Positions 1 to 5,297 of a stretch of DNA of 5,297 nt are shown here, piece by piece. The notes under the pieces are model-generated. The model saw only the letters and a list, made by a program, of their open reading frames with translations, did no database searches and was not told the origin of the DNA. The stretch covers positions 1-5,297 of the forward strand of contig JAGXHB010000141.1 in assembly GCA_024636425.1 (NCBI GenBank), in the 5' to 3' direction. Origin of the DNA: Roseobacter sp. (GTDB lineage Bacteria; Pseudomonadota; Alphaproteobacteria; Rhodobacterales; Rhodobacteraceae). Each line of letters opens with the position of its first letter. The stretch's first letter is position 1. The position numbers were made by a program, and so were the translations under genes.

Positions 1-1
1 C

Positions 2-847
2 GCCCGCAAACTGCGGCACGAAGAAAACTTCCGCGGTTACATCCACCTCAAAACGATCCCCGACGCAGCACCTGAATTGATTGCAGAGGCGGGTTTGCTG
101 GCAGACCGCCTGTCGATCAATGTGGAACTGCCCACAGATGCTGCCGTTCAGCAATACGCGCCCGAAAAGAAGCCGGAACAGATCAGACGTGCGATGGCTG
201 ATTTCAGACTGCGCAAGGAGATTTCCAAGGACACCTCCCATACAGGCAAGCGCCCGCCGCGCTTTGCACCGGCCGGGCAGTCCACTCAAATGATCATCGG
301 GGCTGATGGGTCAAACGATGCCACCGTTCTGGGGCAGTCTACGCGGCTTTACTCCAGCTATAAGCTCAAACGGGTGTATTATTCTGCCTTCTCCCCGATC
401 CCCGATAGTTCGTCCAAACTGCCGTTGATACGCCCGCCGCTCCAGCGCGAACATCGTCTGTATCAAGCTGACTGGTTGCTGAGGTTCTACAATTTTCAGC
501 TGGATGAAATCACGTCTGTGACCACCGATGGCAATCTCGATCTCGAGGTTGATCCGAAGCTTGCTTGGGCATTGGTCCACCGCGCCGCTTTTCCTCTCGA
601 TGTAAACCGTGCCAGCCGTGAAATGCTGCTCCGCGTGCCGGGCTTTGGTATAAAGACGGTTAACCGGATATTGACCACCCGCCGCCACCGTACGTTGCGA
701 TACGAAGATCTGATCCGGATGGGGGCCTCGATGAAAAAGGCGAAAAGCTTTATCACCGCCGCCGGCTGGTCTCCGGGCAGCCTTGTCGACAGCGTTGATC
801 TGCGTGCGCGTTTTATCCCCCCACCAGAGCAGCTTAGTCTTTTCTGA
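2..847 (+). CDS. Radical SAM DNA repair/modification protein, UdgX-linked (5' partial, C-terminal part)
   Basis: The reading frame is open from the first bases, so the gene starts left of the window; 281 residues are visible. An in-frame TTG at 77 is not the true start, because conserved family sequence (RGYIHLK at about residues 11-17) precedes it. The family is about 400 residues long, so the N-terminal third with the CxxxCxxC cluster motif is missing from view. Visible hallmarks are ADRLSINVELP (about residues 34-44), FAPAGQSTQMIIGAD (about 88-102), RVYYSAFSPIPD (about 124-135) and REHRLYQADWLLRFY (about 149-163). A C-terminal helix-hairpin-helix follows, with LDVNRAS then VPGFG (635-649) and an Arg-rich helix, as in non-specific DNA-binding proteins. 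I recognise the family named 'putative DNA modification/repair radical SAM protein', which is co-inherited with UdgX/DUF4130 proteins. Its reaction is unknown; [4Fe-4S]/SAM radical chemistry on DNA or a nucleotide is an inference. It is translationally coupled to the next gene. Confidence 0.9.
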   Translation, partial: ARKLRHEENFRGYIHLKTIPDAAPELIAEAGLLADRLSINVELPTDAAVQQYAPEKKPEQIRRAMADFRLRKEISKDTSHTGKRPPRFAPAGQSTQMIIGADGSNDATVLGQSTRLYSSYKLKRVYYSAFSPIPDSSSKLPLIRPPLQREHRLYQADWLLRFYNFQLDEITSVTTDGNLDLEVDPKLAWALVHRAAFPLDVNRASREMLLRVPGFGIKTVNRILTTRRHRTLRYEDLIRMGASMKKAKSFITAAGWSPGSLVDSVDLRARFIPPPEQLSLF

Positions 848-2295
848 TGCACAGCGCGGTCATTCCCAAAATCGGTAGTGCAGAGGCGTGGCGGAACACG
901 GCGCGCGATTTCCTGTCGGCAGGTGTGCCCCCGCATCAGATTGTGTGGGGTGACGGCACGGCTCCCAATGATCTTTTCGCGCAAAGCATGGAGCTTGCCC
1001 CGACCGCCCGCATCACTGTGCCGCGCAGCTTTGTCACCATGGCAAACACGGTGGTCTGGCACAGCGATCCGGAACGTTTCGCGCGGCTTTATGCGTATTT
1101 ATGGCGTCTGAAAGACGCGCCACACCTGATGTCGGATCGTGGTGATGCTGACCTGTCCCGGCTCAGGTTGATGGAGAAGAACGTGCGCAGGTGTCAGCAC
1201 AAGATGAAGGCCTTCGTGCGTTTTCGCGAGATCAGCCATCCTGACGCCGCTCGCCGGTCCTTTGCGGCGTGGTTTGAACCGACGTACAATACAGTTGAGC
1301 CCACGGCGGATTTTTTTGTGCGCCGCTTTGGCGACATGGATTGGCGGATCATCACCCCCGACGTGACTGCTATTTTCGAGAACCGGAAGCTGTCTTTTGC
1401 GGAAGGTCAGGATAAACCGACCTTGCCCGATGATGCGAGCGAACAGCTTTGGATCACCTATTTCCGCAACATCTTCAATCCGGCGCGTCTGATGGTCAAA
1501 GCGATGCAATCGGAGATGCCGAAAAAATACTGGAAAAACATGCCGGAGGCCGCGTCGATCCCTCAGATGATTGCAGATGCGCCAGCCCGCGCGCGTGCGA
1601 TGGCCGATGCCGCACCATCGCTTGCCCCCGCAAGAACAGCGAAGCTGCAAGCGCAATTGGCAGCGCACCAGTCTGCCTGGAACGGGCCGCGCGACGCCCT
1701 TCCGGCGGCAATCCGTTCCTGCACAAGATGCCCCCTGCATTGCAACGCGACGCAAGCGGTGTTGGGCGAAGGGCCGGACCATGCGCCCTTGATGATCGTC
1801 GGCGAACAGCCCGGCGATCACGAAGACCTTGCCGGTCGCCCCTTTGTCGGTCCGGCGGGCCAACTCTTTGACCAGATCGCTGGCGAGGTGCATCTTGATC
1901 GCACGCAAGCCTATGTCACCAACGCGGTGAAGCACTTCAAATTCACCCCGCGTGGCAAGCGTCGCATCCACCAGCGCCCGAACCGCTCCGAGATTGAGCA
2001 TTGCCGCCCGTGGATGAGCGCCGAGATCGCGCAGATCAAGCCTAAGCTGATCGTCGCGATGGGGGTGACCGCAGCCGAAGCGTTGACCGGGTCCGGGGAG
2101 AAGCTTCTTGCGCGTCGGGGTGGGATTGAAGCAACGTCAGATGGCACGCCTGTCCTCATTACACTGCACCCGTCTTATCTTTTGCGGCTGACGGATCCGC
2201 AGGCAAAAGCGGACGCCCGAAGCAGCTTTCGCCAAGATCTTCAGAAGGTTACCGAATTCCTGTCTCAAAGAGTCGTCGTATACCCGCAGATTTGA
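847..2295 (+). CDS. DUF4130-UdgX fusion: uracil-DNA binding/glycosylase-like DNA repair protein
   Basis: The 482-residue protein starts at an ATG whose A is the last base of the upstream TGA (TGATG), so it is probably made by coupled re-initiation; there is no strong ribosome-binding site. Residues 1 to about 250 are the DUF4130 'probable DNA metabolism' domain. Its typical blocks are RLYAYLWRLKD (80-90), HKMKAFVRFREI (118-129), FFVRRFGDMDW (156-166), IFNPARLMVKAM (209-220) and PKKYW (225-229). A low-complexity Ala/Arg linker leads to UdgX (about 280-475), a family 4-like uracil-DNA glycosylase relative. Cluster ligands are C292 and C295 (CTRC) and C386, with H363 in NAVKHFK where family 4 enzymes have Cys. 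GEQPGD (319-324) is the water-activating motif, H375 in KRRIHQ is the residue that in characterised UdgX bonds covalently to the abasic site after uracil release, and HPS (441-443) is the motif II loop. All key residues are present, so it should be active in the cytoplasm on uracil in DNA. The role of DUF4130 is unknown. Confidence 0.95.
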   Translation: MHSAVIPKIGSAEAWRNTARDFLSAGVPPHQIVWGDGTAPNDLFAQSMELAPTARITVPRSFVTMANTVVWHSDPERFARLYAYLWRLKDAPHLMSDRGDADLSRLRLMEKNVRRCQHKMKAFVRFREISHPDAARRSFAAWFEPTYNTVEPTADFFVRRFGDMDWRIITPDVTAIFENRKLSFAEGQDKPTLPDDASEQLWITYFRNIFNPARLMVKAMQSEMPKKYWKNMPEAASIPQMIADAPARARAMADAAPSLAPARTAKLQAQLAAHQSAWNGPRDALPAAIRSCTRCPLHCNATQAVLGEGPDHAPLMIVGEQPGDHEDLAGRPFVGPAGQLFDQIAGEVHLDRTQAYVTNAVKHFKFTPRGKRRIHQRPNRSEIEHCRPWMSAEIAQIKPKLIVAMGVTAAEALTGSGEKLLARRGGIEATSDGTPVLITLHPSYLLRLTDPQAKADARSSFRQDLQKVTEFLSQRVVVYPQI

Positions 2296-2367
2296 GACGT
2301 GTTTACATAAAATTCACCACTCTTGGTAAATGGTAAGGGCATCGTTTCACCTTCCGGGGCCAGTCGT
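2296..2367 (+). promoter_or_regulatory. Short intergenic leader upstream of the glycosyltransferase, possible promoter
   Basis: This 72-base gap separates the repair cassette from the glycosyltransferase and is more AT-rich than its flanks. TAAAAT at 2308-2313 resembles a -10 box, and TTGAGA at 2292-2297 resembles a -35 box, but they are only 10 bases apart, so they do not form a standard sigma-70 promoter. An imperfect 7-base tandem repeat (TGGTAAA, TGGTAAG) lies at 2324-2337. No hairpin followed by a T-run was seen after the UdgX stop, so read-through from the repair genes is possible. The change in function across the gap suggests a promoter here, but the sequence does not prove one. Confidence 0.25.
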
Positions 2368-2371
2368 TTGA
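2330..2371 (+). other. Possible 13-codon leader ORF overlapping the glycosyltransferase start
   Basis: An ATG at 2330 opens a 13-codon frame (MVRASFHLPGPVV) ending in TGA at 2369-2371. That stop overlaps the candidate TTG start at 2368-2370 in the arrangement TTGA. The geometry matches stop-start overlaps that allow translational coupling and could explain a weak non-ATG start. No clear ribosome-binding site precedes the ATG, and an ORF this short can arise by chance, so this is a speculative reading. Confidence 0.15.
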
Positions 2372-3609
2372 TCTTCCTTGACCGTCACATCCTTATCGTC
2401 GTTGAAAATCTGCCTGTGCCGCTTGACCGCCGTGTCTGGCTCGAGGCGACGACGCTGGTGCGGGCCGGCTATCGCGTTTCGGTCATCTCTCCGATGGGCA
2501 AGGGCTGGGTGCTGCCGCGCGAGACGATCGACGGCGTGCAGATCCACCGCTATCCTGTCGCGGAGGCACATTCCGGCACGTTTGCCTATGCGCAGGAGTA
2601 TGCATCCGCGATCTGGCATTGGTTTCGCCTTGCCCGCCGCATCTGGAAGGAATGCCCTTTCGACGCCATCCAAGGGTGCAATCCCCCCGACCTCGTGTTT
2701 CTGCTGGCGCTGCGCTACCGGGTTCATGGCGTCCGTTATATGTTCGATCACCATGACGTCTGCCCCGAGCTTTTCGAGGCGAAGTTCGGCAAGCGGGGCG
2801 TCTTGTATCGCCTGATGCTTGCCTTGGAACGGCTCAGCTTTGCGACGGCGACGGTTTCCATGGCCACGAACGATAGTTTCCGCAGAATCGCGGTCACGCG
2901 GGGGCATATGGCACCGCGTGACGTTTTTGTCGTCCGATCCGCACCACGGACAGAACATTTTCTGCCGGGGCTGGGCGATCAGACCTACCGCAAAGGTGCC
3001 GCGACGGTGCTGGGCTATGTTGGCGTCATCGGCCAACAGGAGGGGATGGATCTGCTGGTAGATGCTGCCCACCATCTTGTCCGGCACCTGGGCCATGAGG
3101 ATGTGCATTTCCTGATCATCGGTTTCGGACCCACGCTGGACGAGACGATCGCCCATGTTGCACGGCTAAACCTTTCAAAGTGGTTTACATTCACTGGCGC
3201 GCTTTATGACCACGCACTCATCGACGCCTTGAACATCATCGACATCGGTTTAGCCCCCGATCCGGTCAACGCGATGAATGATATCTCCACGATGAACAAG
3301 GTGATGGAATACATGGCGCTGGAAAAGCCGGTTGTGCAGTTTGACCTGACGGAAGGGCGCGTTTCAGCCGCGGATGCTTCGCTTTATGCTCAAGGTAACG
3401 ACGCGGCGGATTTCGCGCAAAAGATCGAAACCCTGATCCAGCAGCCTGACCTGCGCAGCGAAATGGGACAGCAAGGCCGCCGCCGCTTGATGAAAAAACT
3501 CTCTTGGGAACACTCTGAACCATCGCTGCTCGCAGCCTACGACAGGTTGTTTTCCAAACAGCAGGCCGGATCTAGAAACGCGTCAGCACCACGCGCCGCA
3601 GTGAAATAA
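2368..3609 (+). CDS. Family 4 glycosyltransferase (GT-B), probable exopolysaccharide synthesis
   Basis: Cytoplasmic or membrane-associated GT4 enzyme that would transfer a sugar from a nucleotide donor to a growing lipid-linked glycan; donor and acceptor are unknown. Counting from the TTG at 2368 the protein has 413 residues. The N-terminal Rossmann domain opens with HILIVVENLPVPLDRRVW (about 7-24), as in WbuB/WcaI-like enzymes, followed by IQGCNPPDLVF (about 102-112) and FDHHDVCPE (about 126-134). The C-terminal donor domain shows GYVGVIGQQEGMD (about 216-228), IIGFGP (about 250-255), and the donor loop MNKVMEYMALEKPVV (about 309-323) with FDLTEGR (about 325-331). No ATG exists near the N terminus. 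TTG 2368 puts the first strand about seven residues in, as in relatives, and has GGGG at 2356-2359 upstream. A TTG at 2323 would add 15 atypical residues and has no visible ribosome-binding site. The 3' end overlaps the opposing barrel gene. It is certain as GT4 but uncertain as to start. Confidence 0.92.
   Translation: MIFLDRHILIVVENLPVPLDRRVWLEATTLVRAGYRVSVISPMGKGWVLPRETIDGVQIHRYPVAEAHSGTFAYAQEYASAIWHWFRLARRIWKECPFDAIQGCNPPDLVFLLALRYRVHGVRYMFDHHDVCPELFEAKFGKRGVLYRLMLALERLSFATATVSMATNDSFRRIAVTRGHMAPRDVFVVRSAPRTEHFLPGLGDQTYRKGAATVLGYVGVIGQQEGMDLLVDAAHHLVRHLGHEDVHFLIIGFGPTLDETIAHVARLNLSKWFTFTGALYDHALIDALNIIDIGLAPDPVNAMNDISTMNKVMEYMALEKPVVQFDLTEGRVSAADASLYAQGNDAADFAQKIETLIQQPDLRSEMGQQGRRRLMKKLSWEHSEPSLLAAYDRLFSKQQAGSRNASAPRAAVK
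3572..3609. other. 38-bp tail-to-tail overlap of convergent coding sequences
   Basis: The glycosyltransferase stop (TAA, 3607-3609, + strand) lies inside the barrel gene, whose own stop (TAG on the - strand) occupies 3572-3574. The shared segment encodes the last 12 residues of the glycosyltransferase (a polar tail after the last conserved helix) and the final strand of the barrel, ending in VVLTRF. The barrel end is functionally constrained because the terminal Phe is part of the BAM recognition signal. The glycosyltransferase tail looks dispensable and probably arose by loss of an earlier stop. No terminator hairpin with a T-run is visible, so transcripts from the two sides probably overlap. 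Confidence 0.85.
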
Positions 3610-4852
3610 AAACCTCGTTCGACTTTGCAGAACCCGTGATGTCATCGTACAACCGTCGATGCCGCACGCCAAGGTCAAGCGTGACATCCTTGGTCACCGC
3701 GACCGCATAGCTGACTTCAACAGCACTTAGACTCGCTGTGATCGCGGTCGCCGTATCTTGTGACTTTCCGTGTTGCGCGCGAAGCGTGACCGCCCCGCGG
3801 TTCGTCACTTCTTGCTGGTACAGGATGCTCAGCACGGTGGTAAGCCGTTCAGCATCCGTGCGCGCGCTGCTCTGCACGTCTTGGGCGATCCGCGCAGCGA
3901 ACCGGCGTGTTGCGGTGACTTCTTCATATTCGACCCTGCCCGTCATATAGGTCTGCCCTGAAATCGATCTCGATACACCCACGCCACCGCCAAGCGACCC
4001 GAACGGGAGCGGGACATCGCGATCTATCGTGGCGCGCAGACGTGACCCTTCAACTGTTCGGGTATAGCCCACGCCAAAGCTCAAATCACCCAAAGGACGT
4101 TGCATCCGAAGCTGACTGTCAGCTTCAAACGTCTCGCGTGACCCGACAGAGGTCGATGTGTCAAACCTTTGAAAGCTCACGCTCTGCGACAACCGGGTCA
4201 AAGGATCGAGATCAAGGTTGATCTGCGCCCCGATCCGATGCTCCGTGATGTCACCCAGTTGCAGCCCGCCCAGTGCCGTTGCGTCTCCGCCGCGAAAATG
4301 CGTTCGACCGGCATGGGCTGTGATGCCAAAGCTCAATGGCGTCGCAAGGCCCCACGCAATGGCGGCCTTCACGCGACTGGTTTGCTGCGTTGCCGTGCCA
4401 GTAAGTGTCTCGGCAGGGTCGTTGACATCGCGGGCGCTACCTGATGTCGAAAGATCCGTTTCTCGATACTCCGCAGAAAGCTCAAGCGACGCACCACGAG
4501 ACAGACGCGCATACCGAAGCGTCACATGAGGATCGACAATCCCGTCGGGCGTACTCTCCTTGGCGCCGCGCAGGGAAATCCCGGACCCAAACTCAAAGGA
4601 CTGCGACCGTGTTTGCGTCGTAATCCCATAGCTGAAATCTGCTTGCGCAACTGTTGCTGCTGATGACGCTACCGGGCTCAGCGCGGCATTCGTCTGCGAC
4701 GTGACGCGTCCTTCCGTGCTGAACCGAAGCTGTATCCCGCCCGTCTCATAGCTTTGCGCTGTCGCCTTGCAGGGTATGAAAGCTACCGCACAAAGCAAAA
4801 AGCCAGCCAGACCACGTAGACCGCATTGCAGCAAACCCGCGAGGCAGCCCAT
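3572..4852 (-). CDS. Outer-membrane beta-barrel protein of a polysaccharide export locus
   Basis: A 426-residue protein from the ATG at 4852-4850, one base after the upstream exporter's TAG (TAGCATG). A TTG at 4885 would add 11 residues inside the exporter gene and is less likely. Residues 1-32 form a Sec signal peptide: hydrophobic core GLAGFLLCAVAFI, then an ATA/Q cleavage site. The rest is Ser/Thr/Gly-rich with repeated alternating strands separated by turns, for example SFEFGSGISLRG, ASLELSAEYRE, LSFGITAHAGR, RIGAQINLDLD and DLSFGVGYTR. It ends in EVFISLRRVVLTRF, a final strand with C-terminal Phe recognised by the BAM machinery. Length and style fit the 'putative beta-barrel porin 2'-like proteins found in exopolysaccharide clusters; that assignment is by resemblance only. 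Because it is co-transcribed with a Wza/GumB-like exporter, a role in passing or anchoring polysaccharide at the outer membrane is inferred. An adhesin or unrelated porin is possible. No lipobox: the Cys at 28 follows Pro. Confidence 0.85.
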   Translation of the reverse strand: MGCLAGLLQCGLRGLAGFLLCAVAFIPCKATAQSYETGGIQLRFSTEGRVTSQTNAALSPVASSAATVAQADFSYGITTQTRSQSFEFGSGISLRGAKESTPDGIVDPHVTLRYARLSRGASLELSAEYRETDLSTSGSARDVNDPAETLTGTATQQTSRVKAAIAWGLATPLSFGITAHAGRTHFRGGDATALGGLQLGDITEHRIGAQINLDLDPLTRLSQSVSFQRFDTSTSVGSRETFEADSQLRMQRPLGDLSFGVGYTRTVEGSRLRATIDRDVPLPFGSLGGGVGVSRSISGQTYMTGRVEYEEVTATRRFAARIAQDVQSSARTDAERLTTVLSILYQQEVTNRGAVTLRAQHGKSQDTATAITASLSAVEVSYAVAVTKDVTLDLGVRHRRLYDDITGSAKSNEVFISLRRVVLTRF

Positions 4853-4856
4853 GCTA
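4850..4856 (-). promoter_or_regulatory. Stop-start coupling site between exporter and barrel genes
   Basis: Read on the - strand, TAG (4856-4854) is followed by one base and then ATG (4852-4850). The spacing leaves no room for an independent promoter. A purine-rich AAAGGCGG lies within the exporter's last codons, further upstream than an ideal ribosome-binding site. Coupled translation of the two proteins is the simplest reading, and it decides the choice of ATG 4852 as the barrel's start. Confidence 0.55.
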
Positions 4857-5297
4857 CTCGAACAGCCGCCTTTGCGGAACGACAATTACATCGCCGTCCT
4901 GCAAGACCAGCCGGCCCTCTTCCGCCCCTGCCTCGATCTGTTTGTAATTCAGTGAGGTGATTGTCTGACGGTCGTCATTGCTGTTCGTGCGGCGCAGCTG
5001 AATACGCTTTTGTGCTGCGAATTTCGTAAACCCGCCCATGACAGCAAATGCCTGCAACAGAGTGGTTTTTGGTGGCAATGACAGCATCCCCGGTTTCATC
5101 GCCTCGCCCATTACGAAGACCGAAATGAGTGGCGGGGTATTCGGCTCGCGGTCCTGCCTTTTCCTTTCGGTCGGGCGTTCGAGCGAGACGAAAACATTCG
5201 GCGGGTTGGTAAAGCCGCTCGCCAGTCGAGCGGTCAGACTGCGTTGCACCCCTTCCACAGATTGGCCCGACACCTGGATCGATCCGGCAAGAGGCAC
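4854..5297 (-). CDS. Wza/GumB-like polysaccharide export protein (5' partial, C-terminal part)
   Basis: The frame is open to the window edge, so the N terminus, including any signal peptide or lipoprotein Cys, lies outside. The codon at the edge is GTG but reads as internal Val in VPLAGSIQVSGQSVEGVQ, the usual end of the Poly_export domain (residues 1 to about 40 of the 147 seen), with NPPNVFVSLE closing it. A charged stretch of about 14 residues (RPTERKRQDREPNT) separates it from an SLBB beta-grasp domain: ISVFVMGEAMKPGML (about 58-72), LLQAFAVMGGFTKFA (about 80-94) and LQDGDVIVVPQ (about 132-142). Family members form the periplasmic and outer-membrane channel for capsule or exopolysaccharide, working with a Wzc-like copolymerase. 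It ends soon after the SLBB domain without the C-terminal amphipathic helix that in Escherichia coli Wza forms the outer-membrane pore. The barrel protein encoded next could supply an outer-membrane path, which is inference. It is the upstream gene of a leftward operon with the barrel gene. Confidence 0.93.
   Translation of the reverse strand: MPLAGSIQVSGQSVEGVQRSLTARLASGFTNPPNVFVSLERPTERKRQDREPNTPPLISVFVMGEAMKPGMLSLPPKTTLLQAFAVMGGFTKFAAQKRIQLRRTNSNDDRQTITSLNYKQIEAGAEEGRLVLQDGDVIVVPQRRLFE

Noticed and set aside
77..79. TTG at 77 as the start of the radical SAM gene
   Set aside because: Conserved family residues are encoded in frame upstream of it to the window edge, so the gene is simply cut by the window.
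496..1062. 188-codon - strand frame across the rSAM/UdgX junction
   Set aside because: It covers two real coupled genes antisense, and its composition is typical of a shadow frame.
1099..2001. 300-codon open frame on the - strand inside the DUF4130-UdgX gene
   Set aside because: It is Arg/His/Cys-rich without recognisable motifs and lies antisense to a gene whose protein is conserved along its whole length; a GC-rich shadow frame.
2347..3156. 269-codon open frame on the - strand inside the glycosyltransferase gene
   Set aside because: No domain or signal is recognisable and it is opposite a clear GT4 protein; shadow of codon bias.
3579..3595. Small inverted repeat CGCGT / ACGCG with a 7-base loop near the convergent stops
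   Set aside because: A 5-base stem in coding sequence with no following T-run on either strand is too weak to call a terminator.
4763..4780. Possible lipoprotein signal (FIPCKA) in the barrel protein
   Set aside because: Pro just before the Cys does not fit a lipobox, and a good ATA/Q signal peptidase I site follows.
5295..5297. GTG at the right edge as the start of the export protein
   Set aside because: The Val is part of the conserved PLAGSIQVSG segment in the middle of the Poly_export domain, so the gene continues outside the window.

Overview
The window is dense, GC-rich bacterial DNA. It fits an alphaproteobacterium, most likely of Rhodobacterales (Roseobacter) type. The grounds are the codon style, the radical-SAM plus DUF4130-UdgX gene pair, and an exopolysaccharide locus with a short Wza/GumB-like exporter. 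This placement is inferred from protein character only; no rRNA or other marker gene is present. No tRNA, rRNA, CRISPR array, insertion sequence or prophage element was seen.

Left part (2-2295, + strand): a two-gene DNA repair or modification cassette. The first gene enters from outside the window. It is the C-terminal two thirds of a radical SAM protein of the type always linked to uracil-DNA glycosylase-like proteins, and it ends in a helix-hairpin-helix DNA-binding domain. Its stop codon overlaps by one base the start of a 482-residue fusion protein. That protein has an N-terminal DUF4130 ('probable DNA metabolism protein') domain and a C-terminal UdgX domain, with the GEQPGD motif, the KRRIHQ loop whose His attacks uracil-containing DNA, and the iron-sulfur ligands. 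UdgX biochemistry is known. What the radical SAM protein and DUF4130 do for it is not, to my knowledge.

Middle (2296-3609, + strand): a short AT-richer gap, then a GT-B fold family 4 glycosyltransferase, probably for exopolysaccharide or O-antigen type glycans. It has no ATG start near its N terminus; a TTG start is required.

Right part (3572-5297, - strand): a two-gene operon read leftward. A Wza/GumB-like polysaccharide export protein (truncated by the window edge) is followed, one base after its stop, by an outer-membrane beta-barrel protein with a signal peptide and C-terminal Phe. Its last codons overlap those of the glycosyltransferase tail to tail by 38 bp. Together the glycosyltransferase, exporter and barrel mark the edge of a polysaccharide synthesis and secretion locus that continues beyond the right end. 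The repair cassette beside it looks like an unrelated neighbour.
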